From a virus: a stretch of 42,863 bases of DNA. Below, one piece after another: positions 22,597 to 30,965 of this stretch. The notes beneath the pieces are model-generated. The model did not search any database. It was given only the letters and a program-made list of their open reading frames with translations, and was not told the DNA's origin. Positions within the stretch are counted from its first letter, which is position 1, and each line of letters starts with the position of its first letter. The position numbers and the translations under genes are program-made. The DNA lies in IMG/VR virus record IMGVR_UViG_3300027824_000005, positions 1-42,863 of that record; one strand, written 5' to 3'.

Positions 22597-23700
22597 ATGT
22601 CTCTTACCGCTCAGGCGCAGATGGAATCCGAAATCCTCAACGGCCTGTCCAAGTCCTTCAAGGACTCGAAGTCGGGCTCGGCTTTCCGCCCCGGCGACAT
22701 TCATCTCAACTCCTACGTGCCCTACGGGATCTCTCCCGGGATAGCCCAGTTTGACCTGGCCCTAGGGCGGCCTGGTGTTCCGGCAGGTAGGGTCATTGAG
22801 ATCTACGGGTTCGAAGGGTGCGGGAAGTCGAGCCTGGCTCTGACCCTGGCTGCCGGTGTGCAGCAGATGGGTGGCCTCGTCTTCTGGCAGGACACGGAGA
22901 GTTCGTGGGACAACGGGCTGGCTATCTCCCGTGGAGTGAACCCGGAGTCGGGGATCATCCTCACCCAGGTAGGCTCCATCGAGGGGATCTTCCGGCAGCA
23001 GGAAGCCATCCTGAAGGAACTGAGCGCGAAGGGCTGGAAGCGCCCTGTGCTGATCGTGACCGATTCCATTACCAGCAGTCTCCCGGAGCAGGAGCTAAAG
23101 GGGGAGATGGTCGGGGACATGCGCGTGGGAGGCGAGGCCAAGACCATCCGCCGCGGCATCCGCCGCGTCTGGTACAAGCTGGCCAAGCAGCGCATCCCGC
23201 TGGTCTACATCAACCACGCCGTAGCCACCAACATCACCGCTGCCTTTGGCAAGAAGAGCGGGGCGGCAGGAGGCCACGGTATCAAGTTTGCCTCGGCCCT
23301 GCGCATCGAGATGAAGCAGGTATCCCAGCTTCTCAAGGGCAAGGGCACGGAGCAGACACGCCAGGGCATTCGGGTCCTTATCAGCTTTGAGAAATGGAAG
23401 CTGGGGGTCAACGCCCAGCCGAAGTTTGAGATCGACCTCCTGGATGCCAGCGGATTCGACAAGGGTACCTCGCTCATGGAGGCGTACAAAGAGATCGGGG
23501 TAGCCATTGGGGTTAGTAAGGAAGACCTCAAGATGGCTGGACCGGACTACTTCCGTGAGCTATACCAGCACTGGTGGAACGAGGCTGGTCTGAAGGGGTT
23601 GGTCAAGCCATGGGGCGGACAGGACAACGTAGAGAACACGGGCGAGGACGAGGAAGATGCAGGGGACACCGACAGCGGAGAGTCAGAGGACGGGGCATAA
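22597..23700 (+). CDS. RecA/UvsX-family recombinase
   Basis: A 367-residue recombinase. An N-terminal segment leads to Walker A GFEGCGKSS near residue 71, FWQDTESSW near 96, the Walker B-type strand VLIVTDSITSSLPEQE near 150, and PLVYINHAVATNI near 205, followed by a central loop region rich in Gly and the C-terminal domain. The last 25 residues are highly acidic (GEDEEDAGDTDSGE), as in many RecA proteins. Function: ATP-dependent strand exchange, working with the SSB and SbcCD genes around it. Start ATG is one base after the preceding stop. Confidence 0.9.
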   Translation: MSLTAQAQMESEILNGLSKSFKDSKSGSAFRPGDIHLNSYVPYGISPGIAQFDLALGRPGVPAGRVIEIYGFEGCGKSSLALTLAAGVQQMGGLVFWQDTESSWDNGLAISRGVNPESGIILTQVGSIEGIFRQQEAILKELSAKGWKRPVLIVTDSITSSLPEQELKGEMVGDMRVGGEAKTIRRGIRRVWYKLAKQRIPLVYINHAVATNITAAFGKKSGAAGGHGIKFASALRIEMKQVSQLLKGKGTEQTRQGIRVLISFEKWKLGVNAQPKFEIDLLDASGFDKGTSLMEAYKEIGVAIGVSKEDLKMAGPDYFRELYQHWWNEAGLKGLVKPWGGQDNVENTGEDEEDAGDTDSGESEDGA

Positions 23701-24067
23701 GACTATCGCCATCGACTTCGATGGCGTGCTCCACCTCTACAACGACAAAAAGTGGACAGACGGAAAGCCTTCTGACGGCCCGGTTCCCGGAGCTGCTGAC
23801 TTTGTACGATTTGTTATCCGTAAGGGTTGGACCCCTGTGGTATTCTCCACTCGGGCGCGCGAGGCTCAGGGGGTCACTGAGATCCGTACTTTTCTCCGCA
23901 AGCACAACTTCCCGGGGATCAGGAAGATCACGAACCTCAAGATCGGCGCGGAGATCTACATCGACGACCGGGGCTGGCGCTTCTCCGGGGATTGGGAAGT
24001 CCTCAAGGAAATGCTCGTCCTCTTCGACGGCAGCCCGCCGGTCTGGCACAAGAAGGAGAAGCCATGA
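23657..24067 (+). CDS. HAD-superfamily phosphatase-like protein (136 aa)
   Basis: Motif I IAIDFDGVLH near residue 17, motif II VVFSTR near 62, and motif IV IYIDDRGWRF near 100 place it in the HAD superfamily, close to small phage phosphatases of the polynucleotide 3'-phosphatase kind. Substrate unknown: nucleotides or DNA/RNA 3' ends are plausible given the repair genes around it. It begins 44 bases before the recA stop in another frame, so the first 14 residues overlap the acidic RecA tail. Confidence 0.75.
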   Translation: MQGTPTAESQRTGHKTIAIDFDGVLHLYNDKKWTDGKPSDGPVPGAADFVRFVIRKGWTPVVFSTRAREAQGVTEIRTFLRKHNFPGIRKITNLKIGAEIYIDDRGWRFSGDWEVLKEMLVLFDGSPPVWHKKEKP

Positions 24068-24270
24068 AAGAAACTAAGAGTCACTACATCGAGTTCAACA
24101 AGGATGACATAATCGAGTTGCTGGTGGAGAATTGCAGCAGCATCCCTGCGGGGGCGGAGTTCTCCATCCTCGACTTTTCTTTTGAGCCCGAGGGTAACCA
24201 GCTAAAAGGCTACCTAGCCATCAGCATCCTGGAGCCGGCAGTCCGGCACCGAAAGGGGAAGGCGAAGTGA
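24064..24270 (+). CDS. hypothetical protein (68 aa)
   Basis: Small acidic protein with AAGGAG upstream of ATG 24064. Beta-rich (AEFSILDFSFEPEG, GYLAISILEP) with a basic end. No family recognised. It lies directly before the Acb2-like gene and overlaps it by four bases, so the two are probably co-translated. Confidence 0.55.
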   Translation: MKETKSHYIEFNKDDIIELLVENCSSIPAGAEFSILDFSFEPEGNQLKGYLAISILEPAVRHRKGKAK

Positions 24271-24503
24271 TTACGGAAGAGCAGCTTGCAAACTGGTTCA
24301 CGTACCATGCCCCGACAGATGGGGTACCAGGAAAGACACTACCGGACAACGAAGCCTATGAGATAATCCGTAAGGCTGGTAGGTCTCTGGCGTTGGCTAT
24401 TCGTGACTTCACCCCCGAGTCGGCAGATCAGACGGCGGCCATTCGCAAGGTGCGTGAGGCTGTCATGACTGCCAATGCCGCCATTGCTTGCAAGGGGAAG
24501 TAG
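24267..24503 (+). CDS. acb2: Acb2-family anti-CBASS protein (cyclic-nucleotide sponge)
   Basis: A 78-residue protein whose sequence follows the Acb2 pattern: FTYHAPTD near residue 12, a helix AYEIIRKAGRSLALAI, the CP/TPESAD-type turn, then KVREAVMTANAAIA at the end. In Pseudomonas phage PaMx33 and T4 (Vs.4), Acb2 forms hexamers that trap the cyclic di- and tri-nucleotide signals of CBASS immunity. The length and both helices of the hairpin are intact, so function is likely. GTG start overlaps the preceding stop. Assignment is from recall of the family pattern; a profile search would settle it. Confidence 0.78.
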   Translation: MITEEQLANWFTYHAPTDGVPGKTLPDNEAYEIIRKAGRSLALAIRDFTPESADQTAAIRKVREAVMTANAAIACKGK

Positions 24504-24665
24504 GTGATCGAGCTTTCGTTCGACTTCATGGTCGATCCGAGAGAAATGTTTGCAGCAATCGTAGTGCATGAGGAGGTACCCCGTGCTGACTACAACATGC
24601 GAATGTTTGGGATTCGTCTCTGGCTCTTTGAAGTTTCGGTCTGCTTCATGTGGAAGAACGACTGA
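24504..24665 (+). CDS. small protein (53 aa)
   Basis: GTG start directly after the Acb2-like stop, with AAGGGGAAG upstream, and a stop overlapping the ATG of the SbcD gene. The peptide is Met/Phe-rich with a hydrophobic end (FGIRLWLFEVSVCFMW) that could be a short membrane-associated helix. The tight fit between genes supports it. Function unknown; its neighbour suggests a possible defence-related role, but there is no motif. Confidence 0.5.
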   Translation: MIELSFDFMVDPREMFAAIVVHEEVPRADYNMRMFGIRLWLFEVSVCFMWKND

Positions 24666-25723
24666 TGCCCCCGTTCGTAGTATACAGCGATCTCCACCTA
24701 CACAACTGGCCCTACGGCAGTACTCTAGTTGATGGATATAACTCAAGACTCCTTCAACAGGTCGATGTCTTGAGGCAGATTGGTGACTTCTGTAAGCAAA
24801 CGAACACGCAACACCTGATCTTCTGTGGGGACTTCTTCCACACCCACAGCCAGATCGCAACGAGCGTCCTAAGCAAGGCATACGAGGCACTGGCAAACCT
24901 CCGCTCGGGCGGCCTGACCATGCACTTCCTCCGAGGGAACCATGATACAGCCGACCGGGCGGGGGCCATTCATTCCCTGGACTTCCTGCGGGAGTTCGGG
25001 CGCGTGACTCCGCTGGAGTCCCACCAGCGCTTCAGCGACGGAACCACCTGGAACTTCCTAGGCTACACAGAGGACGAGGAGAAGCTGTACGACTTCCTGG
25101 ATCGAGTGCCACACGGCGGCTTCGTCTTCCTGCACCAGGGCGTCGCTAACGTACCCATGGGCTCGGGCTTCGTCATCAACGAGATCCTGCGCCCTGACCG
25201 CATCCCGGACCACATCGGTCATATCTTCACCGGGCACTACCACAACCGCCGGCAGGTAGGGGAACGCATCACCATCATCGGGTCGCCCATGCAGCTAAAC
25301 TGGAGCGACGTGGGGGAGGAACGTGGCTGGCTTTACTACGACGGTAAGCAAGTCTACGGCATCGAGTCGAAAGCGCCGCAGTTCCAGACGATCGACTTCG
25401 GCGGCTGCACGACCGTGCAGGGAGCATCACTGTCCACTATGGCTTTCGTGTTCGGCAACTTCCTTCGTGTTCGGAACACAGGTGCAGGGGTATCACAAGA
25501 ATCCCTTCGACAAGAGCTGCGTACTTTGGGCGCGCTATCAGTTGAGTTTGAGGGACTTCCTGGAGAGCCAAAGACTATCTCAGAAGGAGACGAGGAAGCA
25601 GAGTTCGCAGTCGGACTCCCAGAACTCCTCGAAAGATTCCATCGTCGCTACAACGTGGCGCCTGTGCGGCGCAGGATCGGCGAGCGTCTGAGGGAAGGAC
25701 GGTATGAGGTTCCGCAAGTTTGA
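24665..25723 (+). CDS. SbcD/Mre11-like nuclease subunit (T4 gp47-like)
   Basis: A 352-residue metallophosphoesterase with the expected ligands in order: SDLHLH near residue 8, GDFFHTH near 50, RGNHD near 90, FLHQG near 155 and GHYHNRR near 190. Known role: the nuclease half of the SbcCD/Mre11-Rad50 complex, trimming DNA ends and opening hairpins. The ATPase partner follows with a 20-base overlap. ATG 24665 is taken; GTG 24650 is possible. Confidence 0.9.
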   Translation: MPPFVVYSDLHLHNWPYGSTLVDGYNSRLLQQVDVLRQIGDFCKQTNTQHLIFCGDFFHTHSQIATSVLSKAYEALANLRSGGLTMHFLRGNHDTADRAGAIHSLDFLREFGRVTPLESHQRFSDGTTWNFLGYTEDEEKLYDFLDRVPHGGFVFLHQGVANVPMGSGFVINEILRPDRIPDHIGHIFTGHYHNRRQVGERITIIGSPMQLNWSDVGEERGWLYYDGKQVYGIESKAPQFQTIDFGGCTTVQGASLSTMAFVFGNFLRVRNTGAGVSQESLRQELRTLGALSVEFEGLPGEPKTISEGDEEAEFAVGLPELLERFHRRYNVAPVRRRIGERLREGRYEVPQV

Positions 25724-27590
25724 GGCGATGAACCTGTTCTCCATTGGGTCTGCCGTCCTGGACTTAACCGGGCGCGGCGTGGTCCTGGTGACAGGGTACT
25801 CAGAGGATGAGCAGGGCGAGAACGGCTCTGGTAAGTCGAGCCTTACGTCGAAGGGGATCGTATGGACACTGTTCGGCCGGACTCCGAGGGGGAGCAAGGG
25901 CGACTCCGTAATCAACAACAAGAAGACTGGTTTCCAGGACTGTTTTGGGAGGATTGGATTCACGTCCCAAGATGGCCAGACGGACTATCTTGTTCACCGT
26001 TCCCGCGCCCCGAACAAGCTGCTCTTCTACGTCAATGGCAAAGACCTGACGCGGCGGCAGGAGTCGGAGACTCAGGAGCTAATCGACAAGGCCCTGGGTC
26101 TGGACTACAAGACGTTCCTTCAGACCGCGTTCTTTGGACAGGGCCGGAAAGACGGGTACGCCGAACTGACAGGCGCCGCCCAGAAGGAAGTGCTGGAGCA
26201 GATCCTACCACTGGAGAGTCTGGAGGGATGGTACGCGGGTGCCGAAGATGCGACCAAGAAGGTTCAACGCCTGGCCGATACCCTAGGTCTACGGCTGACG
26301 ACGGCCGAAGTTACCGTTCGAACGAGCAAGGCACAGTTCGACCAGGTGCAGACTAAGCAACAGAACTGGGACGCTGAGCAGAACAGCAAGATCGTTGCGG
26401 CTCAGGCCAGTCTGGAGAAGGCCCAGGTGGACACAGGCGTGAAGACTATGGAGCTAGTTAGACTGGAGCATGGGCTTGCGGCGCTACCCCAGCCGGAAGA
26501 GCTAAGTGAGAGCCTAGAGAACTGCGAGGAGCAACTACGCGATCACCGCGGCAAGGAGAAGCCCATCCTTAACAAGCTGGACGAGGCGATCCGCCGACAG
26601 CAGGAGTGGGATAAGCACCTTGCGCTCCTGGCCATCCAGCAGAGAGAGGTCAAGACCGAGTGCCCTATCTGCAAGCAGCCTCTACCGGCGGAGCGCATAG
26701 AGCAGCTTCAAGTTGAGCAGAACATCCTGTCTCAGCAGGTCCAGGAAGCGATGAAGGCCCTGGAGAACTGCAACGCTGTCCGCGTAAGCTGGGACGAAGA
26801 GCGGAGCCGCTGGGGTGTAGGGTTCCAGTCCCTTGACAACCGGCGTGAAGAGATCATGAAGACCATGGAGAAGCGGCTCAAGATCCAGTCCAGCATCGCG
26901 GAGACGGAGAGCGTCCTGTCCCACATGCCCAGCCCGTCCGGGATCGCTGAGTACATCCGTACCTTGGAGGCTGCGGTGAACCCTTTCACCCAGCTTTTGA
27001 ACGACAACAACGACGCCTACCAGACCGCCCTCGGGAACGAGACGGACGCTAGGGTCCAGAAGGCCAAGATCGACGAGGAGCTGGAGCACCTGAAGTGGTG
27101 GAAGGATGCGTTCAAGAACAGCCTGCGGACGTTCATTTTTGAAACTATCTGCCCGTGGCTGGAGGCGCGCACCCAGCACTACCTGAATGAACTGCGCAAC
27201 CCGCAGCTTCACGTAGCCTTCTCGACGATCAAGACTTTGAAATCAGGGGAGACGAAGGATGACTTCAACGTCACCGCAGTCTCCGACAGCGGGGGTGAGG
27301 AGTTCGATTTGTTGTCCGGGGGGGAACAGCAGATCACGAACTTCTCAATCGGGCTTGCCCTTGCCGAGCTTGCAGGGGCTCAAGTCGAGGGCAGGCCCGA
27401 TCTTCTCATCTGCGACGAGCCGTTCACCAACCTGGACCGGCGCAACGCGGAGGCAGTGACCGACTTCCTCAAGCGGTACACGACCGGCACAACTCTGCTA
27501 GTCTCGAACGAGGAATCGCTCAAGTCGCTGGTTCCCAACCGCGTCCACCTGGTGAAGAGGGCCGGCGTGTCAAACGTGGAGGACTACTAA
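25704..27590 (+). CDS. SbcC/Rad50-like ATPase subunit (T4 gp46-like)
   Basis: A 628-residue SMC-type ATPase. Walker A GENGSGKSS is near residue 38. Long coiled coils (about 175-320 and 325-480) flank the zinc-hook CPICKQPLP near 320. The signature LLSGGEQQI lies near 536 and Walker B LLICDEPFTNLD near 567. It is shorter than cellular SbcC, as usual in phages. Partner of the upstream SbcD-like nuclease; together with RecA and SSB it forms a recombination-dependent replication set. Confidence 0.92.
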   Translation: MRFRKFEAMNLFSIGSAVLDLTGRGVVLVTGYSEDEQGENGSGKSSLTSKGIVWTLFGRTPRGSKGDSVINNKKTGFQDCFGRIGFTSQDGQTDYLVHRSRAPNKLLFYVNGKDLTRRQESETQELIDKALGLDYKTFLQTAFFGQGRKDGYAELTGAAQKEVLEQILPLESLEGWYAGAEDATKKVQRLADTLGLRLTTAEVTVRTSKAQFDQVQTKQQNWDAEQNSKIVAAQASLEKAQVDTGVKTMELVRLEHGLAALPQPEELSESLENCEEQLRDHRGKEKPILNKLDEAIRRQQEWDKHLALLAIQQREVKTECPICKQPLPAERIEQLQVEQNILSQQVQEAMKALENCNAVRVSWDEERSRWGVGFQSLDNRREEIMKTMEKRLKIQSSIAETESVLSHMPSPSGIAEYIRTLEAAVNPFTQLLNDNNDAYQTALGNETDARVQKAKIDEELEHLKWWKDAFKNSLRTFIFETICPWLEARTQHYLNELRNPQLHVAFSTIKTLKSGETKDDFNVTAVSDSGGEEFDLLSGGEQQITNFSIGLALAELAGAQVEGRPDLLICDEPFTNLDRRNAEAVTDFLKRYTTGTTLLVSNEESLKSLVPNRVHLVKRAGVSNVEDY

Positions 27591-28378
27591 TGGGTACTGG
27601 ACAACCCACACCGTACCAGTATGAGACTACTGTCCCTATCCAGCCGAAGGGCTGGCCGGACCCGTTCATGCCGTCCAATACACCGGACCCGAACGCCATC
27701 TTCAATATCGGAGGCAGCTACATGTACACCCCGCAGCCTGATCCGCAGTACATACTGCACTGGATCGACGAGGGCAAGGTCAACGTCGCGCAGCGTGAGA
27801 TCTACATGTGCATCCCGATCGAGAGCCCTGGCGACGAGGAAGGCGGGGACTGGCGCGGCTGGACTAAGGCAGGCTTCCGCTATCTTGACCTTACGCCCGG
27901 CCCGATCACGCTCTACATCAACACGCCTGGCGGGGATGAAGCCGGCATGTTTATGCTCTACGACCTGATCCGCACCGCTAAGAACCTCGTTGTCACAGTA
28001 GGCATGGGCGAGGTTTGTAGCGCGGGCGTGCTCCTCCTGGCGGCAGGCGATCGGCGGCTAGTTACGGAGAACTGCGTGCTCATGAGTCATGAGGGACGCC
28101 ACTCCGCTGTGGACCTCAGCGCCAGCGAGGCCAAGGCTCGCATGAAGCTGGTGGAGTACAACGAGTGGCAGTGGTGTGAGCTAATGGCCCGCCACACTGG
28201 CAAGGCAGCTAAAGAGTGGGAGAAGATCACCAAGAAGGAAGCCGAACTGTGGCTACTGGGTGGTCAGGAGATCGTGGATAAGGGCATCGCAGACGTGGTG
28301 GTGCCCTCGGTTAAGGGTGGCCTACAGAAGGCCATCTATGATGCAATCGACTTCCTACAGGAGAAAGCAAATGCGTAA
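27590..28378 (+). CDS. ClpP-like serine protease
   Basis: A 262-residue protein with a ClpP/crotonase fold: ITLYINTPGGDEAG, the nucleophile in EVCSAGVLLLAAG (Ser144), His167 in MSHEG, and Asp235 near the end (GIADVVV), giving a plausible Ser-His-Asp triad. About 55 N-terminal residues precede the ClpP domain, Pro-rich and unlike cellular ClpP. Phage ClpP-like proteases often act in head maturation, but this gene lies among replication and nucleotide genes, so host protein turnover is another option. ATG overlaps the SbcC stop. Confidence 0.85.
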   Translation: MGTGQPTPYQYETTVPIQPKGWPDPFMPSNTPDPNAIFNIGGSYMYTPQPDPQYILHWIDEGKVNVAQREIYMCIPIESPGDEEGGDWRGWTKAGFRYLDLTPGPITLYINTPGGDEAGMFMLYDLIRTAKNLVVTVGMGEVCSAGVLLLAAGDRRLVTENCVLMSHEGRHSAVDLSASEAKARMKLVEYNEWQWCELMARHTGKAAKEWEKITKKEAELWLLGGQEIVDKGIADVVVPSVKGGLQKAIYDAIDFLQEKANA

Positions 28379-28787
28379 GCTAGGCTATTTCGTAGAGGTT
28401 CTTGCGTACGGACTGTTCGTGGGCGTTTTGGTGGCAGCGTTCTTCCAGTGTCAGGAGGCCAAGGCCGGCACGTTCTTCAGGTACCGTCAGCACGGCACCC
28501 AGTCCTTCACGGACGACGAGCGCCGGATTCCGAAGGCAGCCGAAGGGGTAGAACGGTTCATGCCGCGCGAGCTGCATCGAACCGTGGTCGAGCGGGTTAC
28601 GCCGGACTATCGTCAACAGCCGGTTGGCACGGTTGTGGTAGCTCCGGTGGGCCAGGTACTACGCGGAACGCCCGAGGAACCGAGCTACTACATTCAGCTT
28701 CCGCACTATCCGACGTGCCATCACGACTATGCAACCGAGATCAGGAACCCGTTGGAACAGCCGTGGCACACCTGCGACCCGGAGTAG
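28371..28787 (+). CDS. membrane-anchored or exported protein (138 aa)
   Basis: A hydrophobic N-terminal helix (residues 5-25, FVEVLAYGLFVGVLVAAFF) ending QCQEAKA, which could be a signal sequence, then a domain starting FRYRQHGTQSFTDDERRIP that recalls the DUF4124 opening. Pro-rich middle, Cys/His-rich end. Probably periplasmic. Start ATG 28371 follows AGGAGAAAG and overlaps the protease end. Confidence 0.6.
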   Translation: MRKLGYFVEVLAYGLFVGVLVAAFFQCQEAKAGTFFRYRQHGTQSFTDDERRIPKAAEGVERFMPRELHRTVVERVTPDYRQQPVGTVVVAPVGQVLRGTPEEPSYYIQLPHYPTCHHDYATEIRNPLEQPWHTCDPE

Positions 28788-29017
28788 CAGCTTTCGGTAT
28801 CTTCGCCGGCATGTTCACGTTGGACTTGCTGTGGACGACTTGCGTAGATCTGACTGCCGCCCACAAGGCTTTGCCGGCCGCCTCGGTGGGGGCAGTCATG
28901 CACGTTCTTCAGGCTTGCATCACTATTCAGTACGTGCGCAAGCCTTGGTACGTCATCCCCGCAGCCCTAGGAGGGTTCCTAGGTGTGTGGCTGGGAGTAA
29001 CGATGGGACCTAGATGA
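28763..29017 (+). CDS. small membrane protein (84 aa)
   Basis: Three hydrophobic stretches are visible (about 8-24, 38-54 and 63-80) with the motif LDLLWTTCVDLTAA in the first and GAVMHVLQACITIQYV in the second, a pattern seen in small DUF5698-like phage membrane proteins. GTG 28763 lies inside the previous gene; an in-frame ATG further on would cut the first helix. Function unknown. Confidence 0.6.
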   Translation: MAHLRPGVAAFGIFAGMFTLDLLWTTCVDLTAAHKALPAASVGAVMHVLQACITIQYVRKPWYVIPAALGGFLGVWLGVTMGPR

Positions 29018-29385
29018 AGACTTCAAGCGCAAAAGCCAAGGGTAGGGAGCTACAGAACTTTGTACGAGATGCGATACTTGCTACGTTCCCTAACGAACTC
29101 AAAGACGGAGACGTGGAGAGCCGTTCGATGGGTGCTGCTGGCGTGGATATTCTTCTTTCTCACGTTGCACGTTGGTACGTGCCTCTATCAATCGAGTGCA
29201 AAGCCACCGTCGGCACCCCAAGCCGAGCCGAGTTGGCGCAGTCGCGGGCTAACTCGCTCCCGGGCACGGTACCTTGTGTGGTCTGGAAGCCCAAGGGAGC
29301 AGGCCCCCACAAGTCCCTTATCATGTTCGAGTTCACAGAGTTCCTAGCTCTACTACAAGAGGTGAAAAGTGGCCAAGCCCGGTAG
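29014..29385 (+). CDS. PD-(D/E)XK-type endonuclease / resolvase-like protein
   Basis: A 123-residue protein with the nuclease core: Glu12 in KGRELQNFV, Asp45 in GVDILL and the ExK of IECK (Glu61, Lys63), followed by a helix and the strand CVVWKP. This E...D...ExK set is typical of small Holliday-junction resolvase or VRR-NUC-type enzymes. A role in resolving branched replication intermediates fits the adjacent recombination genes. ATG overlaps the previous stop. Confidence 0.75.
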   Translation: MKTSSAKAKGRELQNFVRDAILATFPNELKDGDVESRSMGAAGVDILLSHVARWYVPLSIECKATVGTPSRAELAQSRANSLPGTVPCVVWKPKGAGPHKSLIMFEFTEFLALLQEVKSGQAR

Positions 29386-30160
29386 CGTAACGTGGTTCAT
29401 CTTCCCCGATACCCACATACCCGAGCACGACGAGGCAGCCCTGGCCTGCGCCATGAAGGCCCACGCCTTCATCAAGCCGGACTTCTCGCTGCACCTAGGG
29501 GATCTCATGGACTGCGGGATGTTCTCTCAGCACAGCAAGCGGACCATCCCTGAGTCCCTGGCCTACGACTTCAAGGAACAGGAGGTAGACCCTACCAATG
29601 CGTTCTGGGACAAGGTACAGAAGAACACGAAACGCCACTCGTACTACCTACTCGGAAACCATGAAGAGCGGGTGGAGCGTTGGGCAGCCGGACAAGGCCA
29701 GACGGCCCTCTCGGTCTACTCAATACTCAGTCCCGTTAGCACGATTGCCAAAGGGCGGAAAAACTTCACGATGATCCCCTATTCTGTCCCCACGGGGGAC
29801 CGCATGGGCTATGTGGAGATCGTGAAGGACGAGCTAGTCGCCGTACACGGCTGGTCGTTCGCCAAGAACGCCGCCCAGATCCACTTGGCCAGGTCGCGGT
29901 CTCGGTCGATTGTGTACGGCCACACGCACCGCATGCAGATGGAGGGCGGCCGAGACACCTGGGACGGCACCCCGGTCAAGGCTTTCAGCCCTGGCTGCCT
30001 ATCCAAGCTACAGCCCCTCTACGCAGTGGGTGGGGCGCCTACGGATTGGGTGCACGGCTTCGCTATTGTCTACGTGGGCAAGCATTCCTGGACTGAGTAC
30101 ATCGTGCAGATCTACAACGGCAAGTGCGTCCTCCCGGACGGAACGGAGATCAAGGCTTGA
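29369..30160 (+). CDS. calcineurin-like metallophosphoesterase
   Basis: A 263-residue phosphoesterase separate from SbcD. Ligands: PDTHIPEH near residue 14, LGDLMDCG near 43, GNHEERVERW near 97, VHGWS near 157 and YGHTHR near 183. The spacing is that of small phage phosphoesterases of unknown substrate (nucleotides, DNA ends or cyclic nucleotides). No ATPase partner. Cleavage of signalling nucleotides is possible, as the Acb2-like protein is encoded 5 kb upstream, but that is only a suggestion. GTG start inside the nuclease gene. Confidence 0.8.
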   Translation: MAKPGSVTWFIFPDTHIPEHDEAALACAMKAHAFIKPDFSLHLGDLMDCGMFSQHSKRTIPESLAYDFKEQEVDPTNAFWDKVQKNTKRHSYYLLGNHEERVERWAAGQGQTALSVYSILSPVSTIAKGRKNFTMIPYSVPTGDRMGYVEIVKDELVAVHGWSFAKNAAQIHLARSRSRSIVYGHTHRMQMEGGRDTWDGTPVKAFSPGCLSKLQPLYAVGGAPTDWVHGFAIVYVGKHSWTEYIVQIYNGKCVLPDGTEIKA

Positions 30161-30645
30161 GTTTCAACCCCACGATCTATCTAGCAGGACCGATGACCGG
30201 ACTCACCTATGAGGAGATGACCGGATGGCGGAACAAGGCATCGAAGCGCCTCAAGAAGGCCGGCTGGAATGTTTTGAGTCCGGTGGTCGGACAGTTGACT
30301 GGGAAGAATGCGCAGCCCAAGGGTACGATCAACACCGATTCGGAGCGGGCTGGGCCGGGACAGGAGGAACGTCGGCCTATCGGAAGGGTATCAAGCGCCT
30401 TCGTGAGCCAGGACCACCTGTACGTTCAGAAGACCGACGCAGTGCTGGCGTACCTCCTGAATGCGCCCAAGGTGTCTATCGGCACGATATGGGAAATGGC
30501 CTGGGCGGATGCGGCCCGGAAGTTGCTTGTGACTGTCGTAGAGCCGGGGGGGGCTCATGACCATGCGTTCGTGCGGCGTCGCAGTAACGTCTTTGTGCCT
30601 ACGCTAGAGGAGGCCCTTGAGTATCTTGAGGGTTTGATCCCCTAA
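30157..30645 (+). CDS. nucleoside 2-deoxyribosyltransferase-like protein
   Basis: A 162-residue protein starting at TTG, which overlaps the previous TGA; GGAG lies eight bases upstream. The N-terminal IYLAGPMTG near residue 7, the helix EMTGWRNKASKRLKKAGW, VLSPV, then VQKTDAVLAYLL and IGTIWEMAWADAARK match the nucleoside 2-deoxyribosyltransferase/DUF4406 fold. Known enzymes swap bases between deoxynucleosides or hydrolyse N-glycosidic bonds of nucleotides. With the nearby dNMP kinase it suggests nucleotide-pool remodelling. Rare UUG start may lower expression. Confidence 0.7.
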   Translation: MSFNPTIYLAGPMTGLTYEEMTGWRNKASKRLKKAGWNVLSPVVGQLTGKNAQPKGTINTDSERAGPGQEERRPIGRVSSAFVSQDHLYVQKTDAVLAYLLNAPKVSIGTIWEMAWADAARKLLVTVVEPGGAHDHAFVRRRSNVFVPTLEEALEYLEGLIP

Positions 30646-30965
30646 TGGGGTACGGCTGGTTCGGGTACCCGGCTACTGAAGACCCGGACCTTCCGATACC
30701 GAAGACGCCGCTGCCCCAGGAAGAGCGATCTGGGACATGCAACCACTGCAAGAAGGACGTGGATCTCAAAGGGTTGTACGTGCTGTCACACTTGGGTATG
30801 CTGCACGTAGAGTGTTTGACAACGCTAGTCTCGAAGGATATCGTGCGTGTCCTCGGGGAGAAAAGAGGGATCAAAGATGGGAGTTCTGATCGGGCTAAGC
30901 GGGAAGAAGCAGAGCGGGAAATCGACGATAGCATCCTTCCTTCGGCAGGACAAGGGATTTTTTGA
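30645..30965 (+). CDS. small zinc-finger-type protein (106 aa)
   Basis: A Cys/His knuckle at about residues 32-57 (CNHC, then LHVEC) followed by a charged helix (residues 60-95). No family recognised. The last 89 bases overlap the kinase gene in another frame, so the C-terminus may be poorly constrained. Starts over the previous stop. Confidence 0.55.
   Translation: MGYGWFGYPATEDPDLPIPKTPLPQEERSGTCNHCKKDVDLKGLYVLSHLGMLHVECLTTLVSKDIVRVLGEKRGIKDGSSDRAKREEAEREIDDSILPSAGQGIF

Noticed and set aside
24650-24664. GTG 24650 as the start of the SbcD-like protein
   Set aside because: ATG 24665 overlaps the upstream stop in the style of the operon and begins at the conserved strand; the longer form adds only five residues.
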